Part shown: positions 54,588 through 61,545 of the stretch, piece after piece | Layout of the letters: each line of letters starts with the position of its first letter | How positions within the stretch are numbered: position 1 is the stretch's first letter | Assembly (NCBI GenBank): GCA_029565675.1 | Contig: JAKQNP010000032.1 | Location: forward strand, 124,001 to 188,000 | From: a bacterium | GTDB taxonomy: Bacteria; Zhuqueibacterota; Zhuqueibacteria; Residuimicrobiales; Oceaniaggregativiventaceae | Reading direction: 5' to 3' | Length of the DNA stretch: 64,000 bases | The notes under the pieces: model-generated | Seen by the model: the letters and a program-made list of their open reading frames with translations, nothing else | What the model was told of the DNA's origin: nothing | The model's database searches: none | Position numbers and translations under genes: made by a program

Positions 54588-55082
54588 TCAGGCCTCCTTT
54601 TGGTAGACGACCAATCTCATGTTGGGATATTCGGAACGACCACAAGTTGCCATAACCTTGATCAAGGTTCGAAAAGGAAGCTCTTTATCGCCCTGGATGG
54701 TGACTTTGCCCGAAAACTTGACTCCATACATCTCTTCCATCCGTCGAGATTCAGAAGCATAGCGCTGCAATTCTCTACTCAAAGGCTCGATGATCAAGCC
54801 TGGTTGCTGCACCACTTCACTGACGTTGGCAACCGGTTGGTTGTTGACCATGATCCATTCCTTTGAGACCACTACATCCAAGGCGATTTCCGGAGGATTT
54901 TTAACCGTCGACGAGGGCAGAGTCAAATTTTGTGAAGGCTGAATGAGTTGTCCTTCAGTCGAATAGGTTTTGAGCATGAAGACCAGGATAATTGTAAACA
55001 TGTCCATCATCGAGGTCAAATTGAGACTCACGCCTCTGGGGCTGGTGTCGTGCTTTTTTATTCGTGACGGTATGAATGCCAT
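54588..55082 (-). CDS. ExbD/TolR-family proton-channel protein (Asp present)
   Basis: 164 aa. A short cytoplasmic start, one transmembrane helix with the proton-carrying Asp27 ('LNLTSMMDMFTIILVFMLKT', 20-39), then a periplasmic domain (55-164) with 'VTIQGDKELPFRTLIKVMAT', where the last strand-helix unit matches the ExbD/TolR dimer fold. With ExbB it converts proton flow into movement of the TonB-like partner. It is the second of two ExbD genes; the first, 28 bp upstream, lacks the Asp. The TonB-like gene follows after about 130 bp. Confidence 0.9.
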   Translation of the reverse strand: MAFIPSRIKKHDTSPRGVSLNLTSMMDMFTIILVFMLKTYSTEGQLIQPSQNLTLPSSTVKNPPEIALDVVVSKEWIMVNNQPVANVSEVVQQPGLIIEPLSRELQRYASESRRMEEMYGVKFSGKVTIQGDKELPFRTLIKVMATCGRSEYPNMRLVVYQKEA

Positions 55083-55110
55083 TGCGAGATTCCTTTAACA
55101 AACAATAGGC

Positions 55111-55647
55111 TTACAATATCCCGGCGCTGATCGATACCTCGGGAAAAAGCTCATGGTCGATATCATCGATTTTGAACGAGCGTGCTGCATCCATCGCGCT
55201 CACCAGAATCTGGTAGCCTATATCGCCTTCTGCTTGCATGATAATTCGTTTGGTGTCCAGCGGACCGCCGGCAATTTTGGTCTTGATATCGACCAGCATC
55301 TCGTTTAACCGGCTAAAGTTATAACTGCCATCCTCGTTCTTGGGAATGGTCGGTCCCCCGGAAACGGGATTGTGCAAAATTGCCTGCGCGCTCGACAGAT
55401 AGATCCCTTCTGAAGTGATCGTGACCGTCAAGTCGATGTTCTGTCGCGATTCTTTGGGCAATTGCATTCCAGCGGTCGCGCCTCCAGCCGCTTGCGGCAA
55501 GTTCAGCTCGATGATGCCGATCTGAATTGCAGTAGCGGTCGACAGAAGCAACGGAATCAGCACCACCATCAAGTTCATCATTGGAAACATATTGATTTCA
55601 ACAGGTTGAGGGGTGTGACTGCTGCGTTTGGAAGGTTGATAGGCCAT
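55111..55647 (-). CDS. ExbD/TolR-like protein with the channel Asp replaced by Asn
   Basis: 178 aa from the ATG at 55647; a TTG at 55653 overlapping the exbB stop is an alternative and would add two residues. The helix reads 'VEINMFPMMNLMVVLIPLLL' (17-36). The family motif N-x-x-P-x-x-D is present except that the last position is Asn25 (codon AAC), not Asp. The Asp is needed for proton flow in ExbD and TolR, so this subunit alone should not conduct. The periplasmic part (about 60-178) has 'PLDTKRIIMQAEGDIGYQIL' and 'VSAMDAARSFKIDDID', as in ExbD. A mixed dimer with the Asp-containing paralogue is the simplest idea. It directly follows exbB. Confidence 0.88.
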   Translation of the reverse strand: MAYQPSKRSSHTPQPVEINMFPMMNLMVVLIPLLLSTATAIQIGIIELNLPQAAGGATAGMQLPKESRQNIDLTVTITSEGIYLSSAQAILHNPVSGGPTIPKNEDGSYNFSRLNEMLVDIKTKIAGGPLDTKRIIMQAEGDIGYQILVSAMDAARSFKIDDIDHELFPEVSISAGIL

Positions 55648-55649
55648 AC

Positions 55650-56303
55650 TCAACGATTCCCGGTCAGAAGGTTGATCAATTTAACCGAATGCTCATCAAT
55701 TTCATCGATGATTTTTTTTGTCCTGCTCTGCAGGTAACTATAGAAAAGCGTAGAAGGTACAGCGATCAGTAAACCCGCCAGAGTCGTATTCATGGCAGTT
55801 GAAATACCTGCGGCCAAAAGCCTTGCTTTTTCAGTCGGGTCGATGCCAGGAGCAGAAACAGCGCGAAAAGCGAGAATCAGGCCATAAATCGTGCCCATCA
55901 GACCGATTAAAGTTGCCACATTGGCCAGCATGGCGAGATAATGGGTGCGCTGTTCAAGCTTGGGTATGACTTCCAGCATTCCCTCATCGACCGAGTTTTG
56001 GATCGTGCGGAAATCGGCATCAGAGTCCTTTTTCACCACTGCGCGCAAACCAGAGCCGATCACTTTGGGCAAAGCCCGATCACCAGCGCTCTGACAAAGC
56101 TCAAGGGCATCAGAGGCCTTGTTCGCCTTGATCAGTTTGTGTATCTCTTGCATAAATTTGCTGGCATTGATATCGCTTTTAATCAATATGTAGATAAATC
56201 GTTCCACGGCAATGGCAACGGCAAAAACGGCAGGAATGAGCAAGATCCACATAAACTGCCAACCTGCAACATCTGGACTGAAATTTCTCAAGAGTTCCGA
56301 CAT
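55650..56303 (-). CDS. ExbB/TolQ/MotA-family proton-channel protein
   Basis: 217 aa with three transmembrane segments (about 15-38, 118-145, 160-190). 'LAMLANVATLIGLMGTIYGL' and 'AGISTAMNTTLAGLLIAVPS' are the conserved pore-lining stretches. ExbB-type pentamers surround the ExbD dimer to form the stator. It is a TolQ-like member with a normal cytoplasmic loop between helices 1 and 2. AGGGAGGT lies upstream of the ATG. Its stop overlaps or abuts the start of the first ExbD gene. The protein partners are the two ExbD proteins and the TonB-like protein. Confidence 0.92.
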   Translation of the reverse strand: MSELLRNFSPDVAGWQFMWILLIPAVFAVAIAVERFIYILIKSDINASKFMQEIHKLIKANKASDALELCQSAGDRALPKVIGSGLRAVVKKDSDADFRTIQNSVDEGMLEVIPKLEQRTHYLAMLANVATLIGLMGTIYGLILAFRAVSAPGIDPTEKARLLAAGISTAMNTTLAGLLIAVPSTLFYSYLQSRTKKIIDEIDEHSVKLINLLTGNR

Positions 56304-56495
56304 TCAAACCTCCCTTTCTCAGTGACACCAAAAGCAAAACCACCGTTACCCATCAGCCTGACGATCAGCTGTGTCCTACAACAAATCGTCCTTTGATTCG
56401 GTTATAGGTACAACATCATTCTTGGGACCAAATCCACGTTTGCATTCACGCAGCGGCAACTGATACCCAAGACATTTTTACAAAAAAATATATTT

Positions 56496-56855
56496 TTATT
56501 TGTCCTCTTTAGCAAGAAGTTTTTTGAGTTTTTTGATTCGTTTGCCCCCTTCCAGCTCTTGCCCATAATCCAAAACCGTTTCAGGCTTTTGGCGCATTTC
56601 ATTAAGAAAGGAACGGCGTTCCAACGGTAATGTCCCGACTGCGGTTTCCGCTCTTTTGGGCACAAAGGTGACACTGGGCTTTTCGATGATCGCCTCGATA
56701 TTAATCGTCTGCAACACTTGTTCATCGTATTCGCTGGACCGCGAAACAGCGGAGATCACCGCCGGCACGGTTTGAGCAGTATCCGGCGGCGCCGTTTGTT
56801 GTGCCCATATGGCGCCAAACATGAGACAGATTAGTAGAACACTCTGTTTTGGCAC
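56496..56855 (-). CDS. small exported protein of unknown family in the ExbB/ExbD locus
   Basis: 119 aa. GTG start with AAAAGGAG 7 bp upstream. The leader (1-18, ending 'FGAIWAQ') predicts a periplasmic location. Residues 20-55 are Thr/Ala/Ser-rich; 60-95 hold 'PSVTFVPKRAETAVGTLPLE' and 'RRSFLNEMRQKPETVLDYGQ', and the end is a Lys/Leu-rich helix ('GGKRIKKLKKLLAKED'). I do not recognise a family. Its place, 21 bp after the 1524-residue TPR gene and before exbB, suggests it is an undescribed part of the same envelope machine, perhaps a link between TPR scaffold and stator (inference). Confidence 0.75.
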   Translation of the reverse strand: MPKQSVLLICLMFGAIWAQQTAPPDTAQTVPAVISAVSRSSEYDEQVLQTINIEAIIEKPSVTFVPKRAETAVGTLPLERRSFLNEMRQKPETVLDYGQELEGGKRIKKLKKLLAKEDK

Positions 56856-56876
56856 GATCGCACTCCTTTTCCTGTT

Positions 56877-59800
56877 TTATGGGATTCGCCCTCGTTCGAT
56901 CATCATCTCTTGCTGTGCTTGTTCCCCCGCCATTTCGGGGTTCAACATTTTGACGCGTTGAGCCCAATCCGGCAAACTGCGAACATCGATTTTTGCTGAT
57001 AAAAATCCGGACTCTGCTTCTTGGCTTTTGACCTCAACGGCGAGCAGGTTGTTGCCATCCACCAAAAGCTCAGAGACATCGACAGTCACAAAAGTTTCAT
57101 TTGAAGTTGCATTGGTTATTTTTTTTACCAGATCACCGTTAAAGTAGACATTGATGTTGGCATGCGGAACAAGCGATATGGCGCAGTCGACTGGCAGTCC
57201 TTGCACAGCGATTGATTTGCGATAAAACGCATCGGCTGCAGGTTTGCGAATACTCAAAATGGTGACTGAATCCACGTCGACAGTGAGAACAGAATCTCGC
57301 TCGACATAGGTCCAGATGGTTGGCCAAGATGAGGCATCGCCTGGAGCAACAACTGCAGCTTGTTGCCAGCCGCTGTCGTCGAACTGTGGCAGAGCCCAAC
57401 CCTCAACATATTCGGTACCGGCTCTCCAACTGCTGTCGGTGTAGAAAGAGAAGGAAGAGATGGTCAAATCGATCAATCCGGCAAATTTTTCCGGATCGAA
57501 CCGGACCAGCTGTAAAGTTAAATTCTGCGAATAAAGGTTGCGAATATTGAAATTTTGCGCCATCGCATAGCCAGTCTGGAGTATTTCGCGCTGCAAATCC
57601 CGCAGCGCAAAATAGTTGCTGTTGAACGTAAACAGACCTTCCTCCAGCAACGGCGATTCAGTGCGCAAAAAGCCTTCGCGCGCTTGATTCGCCCATTTTT
57701 TTGCTATACGGCTCAGAGAATCAGCGGCCAATGCCGAGCGATAGGCGGTGAACATCATGGAATCACGGCTGCTGACAACAAAACGATCTTCGACAGCCAT
57801 GGTTTCTGCCAGGTGAATGGCTTCTCCGTATTTGTCAAGGCTGTTGTTGATCGTCGCTAAAGTTAAGTTTGTCGAGTTGGTCACATCATCAGCCAGCAAT
57901 TGCATATCGTAAAAATGATCATCCAAGGTTCCGGAACCGAAAACAAGATCACCATATTTTTGCAGCTTTTTACCGATCAAATCGAACCCCTGGTTAGAGA
58001 GATCGGTGTAATAAAGGGCGGCAAGATGTTTGGTCGACATGAGCTTTTCCAAAGCCAACTGCACCCATTGCGATTCAATCTGCAGGGAATCCGCTTCATT
58101 CAGGCAATTTTGATAGCCAATCAGGGTTTCCTGGATCATTGGCGCAACAACCGAATCGATGACCTGTTTCTGATAGACCAGTGCAGTGAAATCGCCCAGC
58201 CCAGAGGGAATCGGAGCTTGGGCCACGGCCTTTGCTGATTTGAGCAAGATCTCGGCCATTTCATAATTAACCTTCGAGAGCTGTTCTTTGCTGCGTCCCA
58301 ACCAGCTGTCGATGGCTTGGAGAACGGTATCCTGAGCTGTCACAGCCAGAGTATCGATCGGCAGGCTTTGGCTCTCTTTAATTTCCTCCAGCAGGGCGGT
58401 TTGGTACGCATCTTGTAGTCGGTTAAGCGCCTGAATACCGCTGCGATATGCGTCAGCGCTGCGATTGTAAAGCACCCGTGAAGCATCGTTGACTTCTTTT
58501 TGCGCGACGATTCGACGGATAGGCTCATCGATGGCGATATCTTGTTCAGACCAGGTTTGAGCAAACTCCTGGTAAGCCAATCCAATGGTAAAAGTCGCTT
58601 CGTAAATTCGATTCGTTCCGTAAGAGGTGCAATTGCTCAGGTGTCTGACAATTTCGAGCAGCAAATTCTTTTTGCGTTCTTTGTTGATTTCGATCTTGTC
58701 GACGGGCAGTCGGAAGTCAATTTGGTCATATTCCTGATATTTGACCATTGCCAGAGCGAATTCCGCTTCGCCGGCATAAAAATCGTTGCTTGCCATGCCG
58801 CTTTCGACGCGTTCGCGGTTTTTGAGCAAAGCCTTCTGGTATTCGGCGATCGCAGCGTTGGACTGCTGGCGATTGCGATGGTAATCACCTCGTTTAAAGT
58901 ACGCCTCAATGGTGCGCGGGTGAGAAGGAAACCGGTCGATAAAGTCGGCATAAGCCTGGTGCGATTGATCGAGATCGCCAAGCTGGCGAAAAAATCCGGC
59001 GATTTCAAAAGAAAGTTTCGGAGCTTCCTCATCAAGAGGAAAGCGTTGCAGAAACAAGCGGTTAACCTTGACGGCATCCTGCCAGTTTTCAGCACGGGCA
59101 AAATAAAAACTTGCGTTGTAAAGGGCATCACGCGCTTTGCTCTCTTCCGGATGAATGGTAGCCAGACGCTCATATGTCAAAGCCGCATTGCGATAATCGC
59201 GCAACTCGACGTAATCAAACGCCAAATTGTTTTGTGCATCATAGACGTACCCTGAACTGGGTCGAGTTGCCAACAACAAAAGATAGGTCTCAATCGCCCG
59301 CATATATTCACCAGCCTTGTCGTACTCGAGGCCAGCATTGAACAGAGCCAAATCAGCAAAGGAACTCTGTGGGGCTTCTTTGACCATGCGGCGGTATTCG
59401 TTACCCGCCTCAAAGTGCAGAGCTGACTCTGCCAACATCTCGGCATTCAAAAAGATCGATTCGGCCAATCGGCGGTTGGCGCGCGACATGAGCTCAGGAG
59501 AAGCATCCTGATCCAGGAGGATTTTTCTGGCGATAATTTCCGAACTGCGAAAATCAGCTTTGCCAAAATAGCTTTCCAGAATGGCGAATCGCGCATGATT
59601 GACTTGTTCTGAAGTCGGGAAATGGCGCAAAAGGGTTTTAAAGTATTTCAAGGCATTCTTGAACTGGTTATGGCGATAGAACAATGCGCCCGCGTTGGCG
59701 AGAAACAGCGGTGTCTCTTCATCATGGGGAAACAATTTGATATAGTTGTCGTAGGCTTGCGCAAGACGCTCTTCCTCGACGGACAAGGGGGTTTCCAGCA

Positions 59801-61451
59801 GCTGCATCCGTTCGCGGAAATTGATTTTGGCCTGGCCGGTCGCCTCCGCCTCGCTGGCAAGATCGCTGACCGTCGGTTGTTTTTGTTCCTCGAACTGTTT
59901 CGCCAATTGGGCCAAAGTATCTTCGGCAGCTTCACGGGACAACGCCACTGCGTTTTTCGCGGCAAAGCGCTGATATTTGCTGTTCCAATATTTATCGGAA
60001 ATTTTCAAATATTCGTCGAAAGCCTCGATCCTGCGATTGAGCTTGGTGTCGAGCATCAATGCCATATTCCAATGAATCAACGCGGCGCTCGAGTCATTGG
60101 GAAAGGCGCCAAGATAACGACGGCTTTGGACAACAGCCTGGTTGTAGAGATCGAGTCGTTCGTTTTCTTGGGCATTGTTGAACAAAAAGGTGACATTGTC
60201 TCGCAAGGCGCTTTCGGTGAGCAGATAGGCCTGTTCGCGGGTTTGTTTGTCGATATTGGCTTCCCACCAAGCCGATTCCTGGCTATAGCGGGTGAACAAA
60301 AGATCTCGGGACAGGAAAGCCAGCGCATCTTCGCCCATTCGCCGTTGACACTGGATGATATTGCTCTGCACAGAGGGCGCACCCGGATGCATGGGATAGA
60401 GTTCAACAAACAACTCATATGCCCGGATAGCTAAAGCATAGTCTTCTTTTTCCCGCATGTAAGCATCGCCGATTCGCTGCAGTATTGCGGCGCCGTAATC
60501 GCGGTCGCCGATTGATCGCAGATAGTCGGCGGCAGCCTGTGGCCCGCCTCTTTCCAAAAAGCTGAGGCCGATATATTCGACCGCTTCATCCATGAGCGAA
60601 GGGTTGGTATATTTTTGCAGCGGATCATGTGGAACATTGGCATGGATGTCGTCGGCCAAAACAGTGAAATAAGAGATGGCTTTGTCGTATTCGCTCAGAC
60701 GATAATATGACCACCCCAAGCGATAAAGCGCTTCGTCATAGCGCGGGCTTTCTTTATAAACCAAAATTCGGTTGTAATAGTCAATCGCTTCGTAGAGCTG
60801 ATTGCGCGGCGGATTGAAATGGTACTCACCCAAACGCATGAGCACATCAGGCATGAGATTGGATTGCGGATAGTCGTGAATAATGCGTTCGTAGATGGTT
60901 GTTGCGCTGTCGGCGATTTCAGAGTCCTCAAACAAGACGCCGATATTGTACAGAGCGTCGTCGACCAGATCGCTCTGCTGATATCTGGTAACTACAGTTT
61001 CATAGGCGAGCAAAGCCTGAGAAAAATCCTGTTTGGGCTCAGCCGGGGGTTCAGCAATTTGCTCGCGCTCATATAACGAATAGAGTCGGTCGTATTCCTG
61101 CATTCGTTGCGCAAACTCTTCTTGCGCTTGTTCGTAGTAAAGCTCTGCCAGACGCATCAGAATCTTATCGCCAACCTTTGTGCGCGGATTGCGACTGAGG
61201 AAAAGCTCGGCATCGCGAATCCCCTGCTTGCGCAATTCTTCGCGTTCCCATTTGAGCCGTTCACGCTCACGAGAATAGTAGGAGCGAAATCTTTCCAACT
61301 CCTCGATGCTAAAAGCCTGGATCACCGAATCGGTCAACGACAGAGATTGAAGTTTGGGCACAAATTGCCGAGGTTCTTGCGCCTGGGCGCTGAACCCGGT
61401 AAAAAAAAGCAGCCCGCAAAAAAGTGCAACCACTGTTCGAGTTGGATTCAT
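56877..61451 (-). CDS. giant periplasmic TPR protein with C-terminal jelly-roll domain
   Basis: 1524 aa. Signal peptide 1-24 ('LFCGLLFFTGFSAQAQ'). A charged helical start (about 45-110, 'YYSRERERLKWEREELRKQ') leads into a very long TPR array (about 115-1260) of the outer-membrane-lipoprotein type, with repeats such as 'ALYNIGVLFEDSE', 'EALYRLGWSYYRLSEYDKAI' and 'AQNNLAFDYVELRDYRNAAL'. The last part (about 1325-1505) is a beta-sandwich like the galactose-binding or GH2 jelly-roll fold ('FDDSGWQQAA', 'INVYFNGDLVKKITN', 'GNNLLAVEVKS'). TPR arrays with an ExbB/ExbD module and an AgmX-like protein recall GltD (AgmU)/GltE (AglT) of Myxococcus. No lipobox is seen. Binding partners unknown. Confidence 0.85.
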   Translation of the reverse strand: MNPTRTVVALFCGLLFFTGFSAQAQEPRQFVPKLQSLSLTDSVIQAFSIEELERFRSYYSRERERLKWEREELRKQGIRDAELFLSRNPRTKVGDKILMRLAELYYEQAQEEFAQRMQEYDRLYSLYEREQIAEPPAEPKQDFSQALLAYETVVTRYQQSDLVDDALYNIGVLFEDSEIADSATTIYERIIHDYPQSNLMPDVLMRLGEYHFNPPRNQLYEAIDYYNRILVYKESPRYDEALYRLGWSYYRLSEYDKAISYFTVLADDIHANVPHDPLQKYTNPSLMDEAVEYIGLSFLERGGPQAAADYLRSIGDRDYGAAILQRIGDAYMREKEDYALAIRAYELFVELYPMHPGAPSVQSNIIQCQRRMGEDALAFLSRDLLFTRYSQESAWWEANIDKQTREQAYLLTESALRDNVTFLFNNAQENERLDLYNQAVVQSRRYLGAFPNDSSAALIHWNMALMLDTKLNRRIEAFDEYLKISDKYWNSKYQRFAAKNAVALSREAAEDTLAQLAKQFEEQKQPTVSDLASEAEATGQAKINFRERMQLLETPLSVEEERLAQAYDNYIKLFPHDEETPLFLANAGALFYRHNQFKNALKYFKTLLRHFPTSEQVNHARFAILESYFGKADFRSSEIIARKILLDQDASPELMSRANRRLAESIFLNAEMLAESALHFEAGNEYRRMVKEAPQSSFADLALFNAGLEYDKAGEYMRAIETYLLLLATRPSSGYVYDAQNNLAFDYVELRDYRNAALTYERLATIHPEESKARDALYNASFYFARAENWQDAVKVNRLFLQRFPLDEEAPKLSFEIAGFFRQLGDLDQSHQAYADFIDRFPSHPRTIEAYFKRGDYHRNRQQSNAAIAEYQKALLKNRERVESGMASNDFYAGEAEFALAMVKYQEYDQIDFRLPVDKIEINKERKKNLLLEIVRHLSNCTSYGTNRIYEATFTIGLAYQEFAQTWSEQDIAIDEPIRRIVAQKEVNDASRVLYNRSADAYRSGIQALNRLQDAYQTALLEEIKESQSLPIDTLAVTAQDTVLQAIDSWLGRSKEQLSKVNYEMAEILLKSAKAVAQAPIPSGLGDFTALVYQKQVIDSVVAPMIQETLIGYQNCLNEADSLQIESQWVQLALEKLMSTKHLAALYYTDLSNQGFDLIGKKLQKYGDLVFGSGTLDDHFYDMQLLADDVTNSTNLTLATINNSLDKYGEAIHLAETMAVEDRFVVSSRDSMMFTAYRSALAADSLSRIAKKWANQAREGFLRTESPLLEEGLFTFNSNYFALRDLQREILQTGYAMAQNFNIRNLYSQNLTLQLVRFDPEKFAGLIDLTISSFSFYTDSSWRAGTEYVEGWALPQFDDSGWQQAAVVAPGDASSWPTIWTYVERDSVLTVDVDSVTILSIRKPAADAFYRKSIAVQGLPVDCAISLVPHANINVYFNGDLVKKITNATSNETFVTVDVSELLVDGNNLLAVEVKSQEAESGFLSAKIDVRSLPDWAQRVKMLNPEMAGEQAQQEMMIERGRIP

Positions 61452-61545
61452 CGGGACAATCCTGATTGACCGTTCAAATCACCGCTAATACCGCACTGTG
61501 GAGCGACAAGGAGGAGATAGGGCTCTTGCTGAACCTGGTCAGCAC

